Assembly: GCF_000006565.2 (NCBI RefSeq)
Contig: NC_031467.1
Coordinates: 434,001 to 498,000, forward strand
Length of the DNA: 64,000 nucleotides
Source of the DNA: Toxoplasma gondii ME49
Lineage: Eukaryota > Apicomplexa > Conoidasida > Eucoccidiorida > Sarcocystidae
Direction: 5' to 3'
The notes below the pieces were generated by a model. It was not told where the DNA came from, searched no databases, and saw nothing but the letters and a program-made list of their open reading frames with translations. Positions 1-11,200 of the stretch are shown piece by piece. Position 1 is the stretch's first letter, and every line of letters begins with the position of its first letter. Made by a program: the position numbers and the translations under genes.

Positions 1-121
1 CGGTCCCGCGGCCTTGAGAAAGAGCGAAAGGGATGTATCTCGATTTTCGCAGAAACGACGACACATGTCGCCGTTCTGGGAAGCAAACAGACGTTTCCAG
101 GCAACGACAGCAGCATCTTAC

Positions 122-324
122 CGGTGTTCAGAAGTATCCTGTTGCAAATCTTGAATTTTACTGACGAGAATAACCTTCTCACGTTCCACACGATGGAGAG
201 CTTGCTGGAGCTCTGGAACCGTCCACTCTTTCTTTTCGAGCTCAGCCAGGCCGGCAGCTCCTGCACCGTCCTCACGCTTCTGGTCTGAGGAGGCGGAAGC
301 GGACGATGCAGCAGCTAGAGCCAT
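122..324 (-). CDS. Probable prefoldin subunit 2, first exon only (gene runs off the left edge)
   Basis: A start codon at 324-322 opens 67 codons that end at a good splice donor (exon end 122, then GTAAG), two bases into a codon; the rest of the gene lies outside the window. The N-terminal 25 or so residues are Ala/Ser-rich and variable. The following heptad-like stretch carries LVSKIQDLQQDTSEH, which lines up residue for residue with the first coiled-coil helix of prefoldin beta-type subunit 2 (L.SK..EL...LNEH). Prefoldin is a hexameric cytosolic co-chaperone that passes nascent actin and tubulin to the CCT chaperonin. The match covers only one helix, so another short coiled-coil protein is possible. 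Confidence 0.55.
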
Positions 325-3300
325 CGTTCAACGTAAGGCGAAACCGGTTCCGTGGTTGAAGATGCGGCAGAGCGGCCGGCGGAAAAATTGAGACGAGAAA
401 GAAGCGAATTCACCGCAACTCGTTCTCAAAAAAAACTGTTTGGTGAATATTCACAGCCGTTTCTGGGCGTTTCGTCATGAAAGTGAAGGGTCACCACAAT
501 AGGATACCCGAACCACTCGCAGAGGCTGGGGTGTACAAACACCTCGGATCCGAAGACCTGTTTACCGCGGGAAGTGCGTCACTAAGCTCTCCCTGTGAAT
601 CTGGGTAGTAGCTGCATTCAGTGCTGGCTGGAGAAACAAACGGAAGAGGTGAAATGGAGAAAAAAACGCGAAACCTCTCGTTTGTCTCGAACCCCCCTCC
701 CCGCAACACCGGAACCGAATCGCCCAAAGACGCTTCTTGGTAGTTTAGACGGAAGTCCCTTTTTGTCGGATTCCCTGGCGCACGAACGAAATAGTGTCGG
801 TACGTTGTTCAGGAAACAGCTCAAAATTAATTTGCAACCTGCAAAGTGCATGCACTGACCATGTTGTGTGGCCCAGTTCGTGCCTCGACAAGAAAGTGGA
901 CGGCAGGAGAAACCGGAACTTCACACCGTTAAGAGAAACGCGCTTCTACCTGGGTACCGAGTAAGAAAGAAGTATGAGCCGATTCGAACATCCAAGGGGG
1001 AGTGCAAAATGGCAGTCAGGGGAACTCCGGGACAACCGCAACAAATCGGTTCTTTGGACGAAAAGACAGGGGGTTCGGCGAGCACCGAAACGACTGTGAA
1101 GACGATCGTCCACCGTTCAGACATGCGAAAGGGTTTCCAAGCGAAAAGATATGGAGAAGGCAATTGGGAGGGAACGGGGTTGGAATCGACCAAAGAACCG
1201 ATCGTTGTCCAAAGTCGCGACTGTTGAGAAGCGGCTTAGGCAAAGGTGGCAGCCGAGGTATCAGCATCCATTTCACAGAAACGGAGCGCCGGGCGACGAC
1301 ATCAGTGCCCATATATGGCTTAGAGAAACGCAGAAAAGCACGAAAAGGCGAAAACGCCGGCATAGATCCAGTGTTTTCCAGTTTTCCGGTTGCAGCCTTG
1401 CCTCAGAGACGGTGTACCCCGGTGCTGCATGCAGAAGTGTGTCGACGGGCTGGAGGGTGAACGGTGGATGAAAACGAAACGTGCGAGAGAGTTTTCGTAC
1501 TTTTCACGAACGTTCTCCTTTGCTGTTTGAAGCAATCATTTGATTGTGTCGAGAAATGAAGGACGAGATCTCATTTTCTCTTCGCCAGAAAGCGGCAAGA
1601 CCCCTAGGGTGTGATGGAATTACACCGCACTATAGAGGACGTCTTTGTGAGGATTGTAGCAGGGGTAGCTCTAGAATGAATTCAAGAGGAAAGAATTAAG
1701 AGGTAGCGAGATCTGAAACGAAATAATCACGGTTTTGAGAAGAGAAACAACATTGTTGGTGTGCGAGGCTGCCCTCCGTTGTTTGATTCTGTTGCAACGC
1801 GGTTAGATGAGCCTTTTTGGCACAAACACGAACCCAGCAGTTGCGCGAAACAGCAGTTTACTTGTTTGTTTCAAGGGCCTGGCCCTGCGTACACTCCTGA
1901 CCCTCTGCTTGCACAGGCAAGCAACTAGATACGGGTGAGAACAACAAGCGCATTTTGCAAACTCTCACAGGGGGGAATTCCCATGCAAGAACCGTTGCTT
2001 GTTAACGCACCGCGAACGATCTGGGTCAAAACGCCGCCACTCTCGGCCCGGTGGTGATCGATGGCAAGCGCTAGTGAGGTTCTTGTCACCTCTGTTTTTT
2101 TGTTCTAGGGAAGAATGAGATATCTCTGTGCGGACAACAGGTGTGCCTGCAAACCTAGTGGATTAGTGCAATCACTTCAGTAAAAAAATATAAGCTTTCA
2201 TACGAGTATCGGCGATGTTTTCGGGAAGAATCGGCCTCAGCTGTACGTCTTGCCGCGGTACTTTCGATCCGCGAGGAGAACTTTGAGTCAAAGAAAAACA
2301 CCGATTCGTATAGCCGCGTCGTGCACATCCCTGTTTTTACAAAAGAATGCTAGCTGCGCACACCACCGTCACACGAGAGGTGTGGATTTGGGCTTTCAGG
2401 AGAAGAAAACTAATATTCAACCCCGACCGCTGCAACACGAAGAAAGTTGAGAACGGTTTCCATGCTTTGGGAGGACCCGATGTACGTCGCAATCCTCTGT
2501 CTGCGCGTACTTTTCCTGATTCCACTCACTGGAAATCGTTCGAAGGTTCTAGTTCACAAAGACACCAGCGTTCGCAACTTTGTACAGAGCTGTTCGAGTC
2601 AGACTCTGGAACAGTACCAGATTTCCGAGTGAGGCACGTCGATCGCCACCGAAAACGAAGGTTCGCCTCACACTCCTGCAGGTCGTGAGCTTTTCCAACG
2701 AAACGCGGTATGGGGTCTTTACTCGCTGTCAAACCTCACAGGCTACACCCCTCATCGAACATGTGCTGAATAGAGCGTCCTTTACAAAGGCTCATGAATC
2801 GATTGATTTCTACGAGTCGGAACAACAGCAAAACTCAAGATTGCCGACGTATATCCGACTACGTCCTTCTCGGCACAAGTGATTTATGCTAGTTTCGTGG
2901 ACCAGCACACGAAGGCTGCACCCAAGCTGTGACGTTAAGGAACGCGAAATGTTACACACCTTAATTCGTAGTTATACCTCCCGCACAAGCACTCAGCAAG
3001 TTATTCAGATGCAGTCACAAGGTAGCCCTGACCATTCAGGCGAGATGTACAGATACAACTGTAGTGCTAAGAGGTATATGAAAAAATACACACCTTAATC
3101 CGTATTCGAGATGCTGCCGTACAAGCATCCAGCGAATTATTCGGAGACCCACGATCCAAAAACGTTCTTTTTTCGTGATCATAGTCATGTGCGATACAAC
3201 CGAAAGACAAAATTTACACAGCTCAACGCAGTAATATTCAACTTAGCGAATTGGTGTAGCCGGACATGCCTGGGTTTCTCTTCAGAAGAGCCCTCGATCT

Positions 3301-5261
3301 GCGGCTGCTGTCCATTGCCAGAGGTGCTGCTGATTTCTCTAGGTAGAACGAGTCGCACCGCGACTTACTGTTTTTGTTAAGGAAAGTGCTCAGAAATGTC
3401 CATATGAAACTTGTTCAGTTGCAAGTCTTCTCCAAACCTGAAAAGCGCAACAACCGTGAAGCTCTCCGCGGTGATGCTGTGCGCGCATCTACCCCGTACG
3501 TGCGTCAGTCAGAACTTGATGAAAAAAGCGATACGTATCATTAGCGTAGCAGAATGAGTTTCTGCTGCATGTGCTGGTTTGTGTCCCTGAGCTCTGCCGT
3601 GTTGGAACTTTTGAACCGTGGAAAATACCGGCCTTGCAAGTCATATAGCATATTGCTGCCCTGGTGTCCCCACAGAGTTGGTGCAGGTTTTTTCTCTGAC
3701 AAAGAACCCAGCTCAGGCGTCCCGCAAACATTCGCGATTCTACGAGGATTATCTTTAAACCAGTAGCTGCAGTTAATGGCACACTGCTTTCGACCGCAAA
3801 TCTCCGCCGAAATTCGAAACCGCTACTTTTGCCAGAAGACATCTCCACTGCGTGTCTCGCGCAAGCAGCCCATCTACTTAAAGTCCATTGTGTGGAGGGG
3901 GTGTTCTGCGCTTTGTGTGTCGCGTTTACACTCATTTGCAAGAAACTCTATTCCACGTCCATCTCGTGGTGTGTGTTTTACGGTCCTTCGCCCGTAGGTC
4001 TGCACAAGATAACCCGTCAACCGTAAACAGTCCACTGTTTCCCCTTAGCATGTGCGGGGCCATGTCCTGTTCGCTGTTCATTCTGTCTCCCGGTTGGTGG
4101 CGGGTGCTCATCGTCTCTGCCGCCTCGTTGCACAAAACGCTGAGACAGAAGTAAGCAGACGCAAACACGAGCAAGGAACTCGCTTCTCTCTCTAGAGCTT
4201 TTCTCGCAGAATTCCTGTCGTTCTCAGAAGCTGGCAAAATCTGCTTTTCCCGGCTTCCGTGCGTTCCTTGTGCGCAAATTGCGGCTTCGTCAGCTCGTCT
4301 GCCGCACATGTCCAAGTGCACCCTGCAGTCTTCAAGATCTGCAGTTACCCTCGTTTCGTGCGAATTTCTCCGCGCTGGTTTTGTGACTCGGTTGTCAGCA
4401 ACGCCTTCAGTGTCAATACGTAACAGAAAACTCAGAAATCCGTGTGTGCTAAGTCTCAGGTCTCGGGGCAACCCTGCGGAGTACGTCCTCGTCTGGCTCA
4501 CACTTGTTTTAGCGGCTGCACAGGCTGCCGCGCCTTTTTCGTCTATGTGTATTTCTTTCAGATGTGATAACCTGATCCGTACCATTCAAGAATGTGGAAT
4601 ACGGTATCCTGCGTTGTCACCAAAGAACTGGGTTGTCTGTACCTCGTAACTGGACTCCTCAGGATCCTCGTCGCTTGAGTGCACCGAAAGGATGCGGCGT
4701 TGCGGCAGTTTCTTTTTGTTTTCACCTCTCAGTTAAGTGGCGACTTGCCTGTCTATCTTGGGATAAGTGAGTCTCCACAAGTGTTATTTGAGCGAGCGCG
4801 AGGACATAGTGTAACAGTACTGGAAGGAGTTGCACGCCAGAAGTTGTGCACCCGCCGTGCGCGGCTCACAGTATTCCACTGACGGCTCATCACCAGCCGT
4901 CTGATGTGAACACAGTCAAAGTAGTGCCTTGTTCCCGTCGCGACAAACAATAAGTCTGTTACCAACAAATCTCTGGCGTCCCGCCGGCAGCCCCGATAAG
5001 CTGCATGTCAGGTCAAAGCAAGGAGCCGAGGAAGAGGTACAACCCGTACCAGAATCAGCGACGTCTATCCGTGCGTGTAAACTGAGACCCGGCTTTCTCT
5101 GTTAGGCTCCGCTGCCACCAGGGAATTTCTGTCCACAGCTGGAACAAAGGTTCTCTTCCCCTTTACAGTTCTTTTCCTTTCGCGAGTAAAAGACACGGTC
5201 AGAGCCTGAGCTCTTTTCCCTCTGAATCTCCGCTGCTTTTGCTCGCGTGTCGGCCGTCATC
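325..5261. other. Stretch without a recognised gene between prefoldin-like exon and fabF
   Basis: This 4.9-kb stretch separates two divergently transcribed genes and should hold both promoters and 5' leaders. Short open frames occur on both strands, the longest being 217 codons on the minus strand at 4585-3932, but none shows a known motif, good splice borders or a convincing composition. A 12-base palindrome AGTGCATGCACT at 845-856 contains the GCATGC core known as an apicomplexan AP2-factor site. The bases just before fabF (about 5100-5260) are pyrimidine-rich. Confidence 0.5.
845..856. promoter_or_regulatory. Palindromic GCATGC-type motif, possible AP2 site
   Basis: AGTGCATGCACT is a perfect 12-base palindrome around GCATGC, a core recognised by some apicomplexan ApiAP2 factors. 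It lies about 520 bases upstream of the start codon at 324 of the minus-strand prefoldin-like gene. Single copies of this hexamer are common by chance, so its role is inference. Confidence 0.2.
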
Positions 5262-8200
5262 ATGAATCCTGCTCTCCTGGATCGTCGCCTGCTTTCTAAG
5301 CTTCCCTCTCTTGTCTCTGTGCTCACCTTCCTTCTCTCCGTCTTCATTTTCTCTCCTGCGCATGCTCTGCTGCTTTCGAAGGTAAGATGGTGGCTCGGAG
5401 GACGAGAAAATTTGCGCGTCTGTCTCCAAGAAAGGCGCATGTGAAACTCCTCTGTGCTGCGCCCCGGGGGAGTCCGGGGACTCGAGCACCCAGCGTGGTC
5501 TCACCGGTTATCCCCGGCGTACCTTGAGGCCATTGTCCGACGTAGAGACAGAAGGGAACATGGATATCCATCTACAGTTCTCGAACGCAATTGCAGACAG
5601 TGCATTGTGAATGGTTCCCAATTGAGTGTTCTTCACGATCCTTTGCATCTACTCAGTGGTACACAGTTTAGTCGCAGTGTTCACGCAACTAGAGAGATCT
5701 AGATACGCGATGAACCTCCACTCTTCGGTTTTGACCAGAGTGTGCACCCCCAGCCCAATGACCAGAATTCGTTCCGCGACTTCAGTGTCTGTGTTCTGCT
5801 GGCTTGGCGGAATATCTCTCGCACCTCGTTCGGCCGCCAAGAGCCATGGAGCCGTGAGGAGGAATGATGTCCATCTATGCATCGAAATTAATACGCGGCT
5901 TTGTAGGTGAGATGCGATCTTCGCTGGCGTGAGTTGTCCTCTGGAGAACTAACAAAACCATTAGGGTTTGTGTTAGCACCTCATGGTTGTAGCACTACAG
6001 CCAACTGAACACCGCGTATCACTTTACCAGAAGTGACTCCGGGAGGGAAGGCTCGCTTGTGCTCGTCTGCGAACTGCCGCTGCCGACTTCGCGCGCGGTT
6101 TCGCGTCTTTTTGGCTCAAAGGCTCTTGACTTGCTATTTCACCGTGTCCTGTCTGCGTGTGTACAGACTCCGAGTGGTCCCCGCCCATCCCTCCCAGGTT
6201 TCGTGCCGTCCTCTCTCCTGTCTTTCTCGTCTTCGGCGTCGCTTGGTGCAACGCCGCACTTCTCTCGGTCTCCGAGTCAAAGTGGAGAGTCTAACCTCCG
6301 AGCTCTCTCCGGCTTGAGGCGTCGAGTCCAGAGGACACTGGGACACCAGAGCAGCTCCGGTGTACAGACAGGGAAACTGTCCACGACACTGAGGGTAGGT
6401 ATATAGGTGGAGTGTCTCCTTCGAGTTTCAGCGTAGGCGAGCTGTGCTCATTTTTTGTCCTTCCTGCCGTCTGTGTGCGGAGGCGATGGTAACTCCTTTG
6501 TACCCATCTATCTTGGGGAAAAGCATTCGTGCAGCTAGTGAGCACGTAACAGTATATCTGCATCTCATGGGCAAATGCGGTGCTCTGTGCTGCGGCCGTG
6601 ACAGTCGAAACGCATGGACGCAACTGCAACGTAGAAGGTTACGTTCATACGTCACAGTGGATATGTTTGGAGGCTAATTCCTTGCAGACCTTCGGAGTGA
6701 ACCTAAGGTAATATGTGTGTTCATTCACGGAAATCAAATAGCTTTCGCGCGAAACATACGTTTGAAACCTGACTTGCTACGCGCCTGGGAGTAGGTCCTC
6801 TGATGTGTCTGTTTATTTGATTTGAGTGAAGATAAGTGAGAGGTCTCTGGTCGAAGCGTTTCTTGATGAAGAGTGTTCTTCCTTAGCGTTTCAGCGGTAT
6901 ATCAGATCGACTGAAAGCTGTGTTTGTTTCATGGAACCTCGTTGCCGATTCCGTGTTGTCAGGCAGTCCGCAGCAGTGTTTATTTACTCAAGACAGAAAC
7001 AGGATTTCTCCGTCAGCGTGGACTTCTAATTACTTGGTCTCCTCGACACGGTGGCAATGTAAAGCACAGTTGAACTTGGATCCGGTGAATAAAGGGTCCC
7101 GATTCAGCGGCCTACTGAAGAATCAGTCGTTTCGTGTTGTCAGTGAAGGGGTGTGGCTGAACGGGAAAGCGTGCACGCAGTCTGTTGCGCATTATCAAAA
7201 AACAGTCTGCTCGGCGGCAACACGATGCGCGTTGACGAGAGACTGCGTCCATGAAGAGTTTTTCATTCTGTGTTTCCTGTTTTCACAGAGCTCAACTGAA
7301 ACGTGCGGAGTGAAAGGCAGGCCCCGGGTCGTCTGTACCGGTCTAGGTGTTGTAAGCGGAGTTGGGATCGGCATCGACGAATTCTGGAAAAACCTGATTG
7401 CTGGAACGAATGTCATTGACAAGGTCACTCGATTTGACCCCTCGAACATGACTTGTCAGAGTAAGTTCCCCGTTTCGGGGAAAGGAACGCTCTGGGATTA
7501 CCGGGATTATCTGAGTTCCGTCAATAAGCGCTGTGCCATTGGATCTACTTCTCAGAAACTCTCTTAACTACGCTCTGCCAGTTGCAGTGACCTTGGCACT
7601 CCAAAAGTAATCAAAGGGGCCGCTCCCGTGTTCAAATGGTTTGTGACGTCCTCGCGAAGAAACGACTTCCTCTCCGCCCATATCTGGGTAGTCTGTGCTT
7701 CGCCAGTTGTCCAGGTCGACTAGTTCCACAGATCGACTGGTGGAAACAATGTATTGTCACCGTCGCCTTATAAACGGATATTGTCTCTGTACCAAGATAC
7801 GGAACCCGAACTGCATATCTCACATCATCCAGAAACATTACAGGATTTAGCCTGCTGAATGTGCTTCAGTTACCAGATACAAACAACGACAGTCTTTATG
7901 ACTGCCGGACACCTCTCTCCGATGAAGTGCTAAAGAGAGCTACAAGTCTGTTACGATTTCCTTCCAATGCGCACCAGCCTGGACATCGACACAGGGAAAG
8001 ATACGAAAACAACTCTGTATTGTTTGCTTTAGTGATTCTGTACTACGTTTGATATTCCGGACCGTCTGATGTAAAATCGTTACGTCGTTTGTCTGTATAA
8101 ATAGAGTGACGCCGGTCGAGTTCACTGGAACCATTTAGCTCCTGGTTACTCCGGTTCGCAGGAGAGACTGCGTGCGACAACACTTCCATGCTTTTCCTGT

Positions 8201-11200
8201 ATTTGTTTTCCCCTTCTGCAGTTTTGACGTCAGTTTATAGTCTTTATATAACTCTATCAATGCAAGTCAAGCGCCCTCTATTGCGGTACCTCGCTGCAGA
8301 CTTCGGACGCGGTCGGGTTCTGAGGCTGTGTGCATCCATAGTATGCTGGAAAGTGTCACTTGCGACCGTCTTCTGGTTTACATCTTGCAGTCGCGTGTGA
8401 GGTTTCCAACGAGAAGTTCGACCCTAAAGCGTTCTTCACGGACCCGAAGGAAGTGAAAAGAAATGATCGGTACACGCACTTCGCTGTCGCCGGAGCTCGC
8501 CTGGCCATGGAGGATGCAGGTGAGTAGAAGAGCTCGAGAGCTCTGTTTGCGTGAATGTTTAGTCCTACACCCATTCAAAAGATATTTTTATTCGAAATAT
8601 CTAAAATAATGGTGCCGGGTCTAAGTGAAAACCGCTCTTCGGCAAAATATCAGAGAGGCGGCACAACCGTGGAAGGACCGCCTACGGTAATTATTTAAAA
8701 TGTGAATCTCAGTTGATGGGGACTCCTACAAGCGGAGTGCGTGCAATCAAGTGCGACGCTGGGGCGGGGGTAGGTTGTCGTCCGATTCCAGTTGTGTGTG
8801 TAGAACACTGGAAGAACCGTGTGTTTTCAAGACGTAGGCGGAGTGTCAAGCTTTCGTGATGTATCCGAGGTTGGAGTTTGGGGTTGCGTGCAGTGGTGAC
8901 ATCCTATTCATCTTCGTGAACTCGTGCGCAACAGTAGTAAGTCGACACTGAAGCTAGACCCTGTGAACCAAATACTTCGAAATGGAATGCATAGGTTTGC
9001 GTAAAGTTCCTTTTTCCCAGATGACGTCTGAAGCTGAGTCTCTGGTGAAGCAAACACTTAGAAATGGGATTTCTACGTGTATGCAACCGAAACACTCACG
9101 ATCCGAACAAACCGTGCCTTCGTGTGTAGCTTCTTTTTGCAGTTCCGTGTGCAGACTACTTGGTCACATACGTGAAGTGAATGCTAGCTCACGTGACAGA
9201 GCGTTTCTGACAGAAGAAAGAACGTGCAGTGTTCTTCATGTGAAGGTCTTTTCGTAGCAAGGACGTACGGAGTCGCTGGTAGAAAGATGCGTGGAACACA
9301 ACGGCTTTGAAATACTCACAGTGTCATAGGCCGTTGAAATCCAGCTCTTCAACGTTGTGCACATGGTCTTGTGCCACGGGTTGAGAACTTCATTGGGAGT
9401 GTGCTAGGTCAAGTGTGTGCCCCGACTCGCGTCTAAGTTGGTCGGCTTTTCTCGGTGATGTGCTTCTGTGGAACAAACGAGTTTCTGGGGTACTACAGTC
9501 ATGCGACGTCTTTTTCAAGTGCAAGTAGGATGCTGAAATCAAAAACGTTATTAAACGATTCAGGTGAATATCCCTTATTATTTAGCCACTGCCGTCCTCG
9601 GATAGGTTCTACTACGGGGAAAAGTGAGGTTATGGGTACTCCAGTTATACCAGGTCTCCTTTCTCCAGTACCGTACTTGGTTCCTTGGTTGCTTGGAGGA
9701 CAGTGTGTATCTGCTGTGAGAGAAAACAGAGCGATTCATATGAAGTCGAATCAAGGTAGGTCGCTGATGGTAAACCAGTGGTTGAACTGCCTGTGTCATC
9801 GAGTATGCTGACTTTCTTCGGTCCCGACAATCTGCAGTTCTGCCTGAAGTGTGGGGTGCTGAATGTTGTCTGCTCTTCAATTGAATGAATCTTTCCAGGC
9901 CTGTCCCCCCGGGCGCCAAATGTGGACCCTGAACGCTTTGGCATCGTTGTGGGGAGCGGCATAGGAGGCCTCGAAACCATGGAGCAGGAGATGAAAGTCT
10001 TGCAAGAAAAGGGACCCCGACGCGTCTCTCCTTTCCTCATTCCCGCTATGATTGCCGTAAGGTGTCTCACCTTTCAGCACGGGGGAAGGATCAGTCAGTC
10101 ACACGCATGACTTCTGGGGTGCTACAGGCCTTCTTACGAACCTCCGTGCTCCCATTCATGTGTGATGTCTTGACTGGTTGGAGGATACTACCTCTTTATG
10201 TCATGCAACGTCACAGTGATTTCTTGTACGCTGGATACCACTATACGTAATGCACTTAACATGATGGTCATGAAGAGCACAACAGAACTTGGATCCGGTA
10301 AAAAAAGACCTTCACTATCTAAACCAGTGCAGCATTTTACCTTGGCCTTCGTAGGTTGGATTGCAATAGTTCCACGTATGTCCTACTTTCACTCAAGGCT
10401 TCCAGCTGCCCTGCAGGTAGAGACATTGCCACTGCCAGTCAGTTAATGAAGTTTCCGGCGACGGATCCAAGTTCGCCTGTGTTTTCTTAGCCACCGTGTT
10501 GAGTGCATGAGGCGCAGTGGTAGCCAGCCCCCAAAACATGTTTCTCTGTTGTCACCTTTCGGGTTGGAGCGCGCATGCAGATCCTCACACGCGCAGCCAA
10601 AAGCCGTCTATAGAGAGCAGGCGAGACCGTCTTCTGTCCGGGGCGCCGCCCTCCTTCTGTTCACCTTGGCGTCTTCACCTTCGCTGTCGTGCGCTTCTCA
10701 GAACACAGCCTCGGGGATCCTGGCTATCGAACTTGGAGCGAAAGGTCCGAACCACGGGGCGGTGTCTGCATGCGCGACCTCTGGACACGCCGCCGGTGTC
10801 GCGCTTCGCTACTTGCAAATGGGCGAGGCAGATATCGTGATTTGCGGAGGGGCTGAGGCGTCCATTACGCCGCTCAGTTTCGCAGGATTCAACGCTCTGA
10901 AGGCCATGGCGCAGGGCTTCAACGATGACCCCAAACGGGCCTCTAGGCCCTTCGACAAAAAGCGTGCGGGGTTTGTCATGGGAGAAGGTGCCGGGTAAGT
11001 CCAACTCACACGTCCATTTTTAGTTCATTTGGGGAAGAACATGTGTCAATTGAAAACCACTTTCTGTTCGGAACGTAAATTGCAATTTGTGAAGGCCGCT
11101 GTTACGAGATCGTATAAAAAAATTAGGTGTATGACTTGTATTACTTGAAAGACTTTTAACTCCCCAGAACAGGGCTCTAACGTAACAATTCTCCAGGCAA

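Noticed and set aside
1002..1471. Overlapping open frames on both strands at 1.0-1.5 kb
   Set aside because: Several registers are open together, which indicates stop-poor sequence rather than a gene. No recognisable protein features.
3932..4585. 217-codon minus-strand open frame
   Set aside because: No motif, signal peptide or splice context, and competing frames are open on the other strand. The length is not exceptional at this base composition.
5955..5970. TTAGGGTTT resembling a telomeric repeat in fabF intron 1
   Set aside because: A single unit, not tandem, so no telomeric or recombination meaning.
9578..10070. Minus-strand frames across fabF exon 5
   Set aside because: They mirror the conserved plus-strand FabF exon, which explains their openness.
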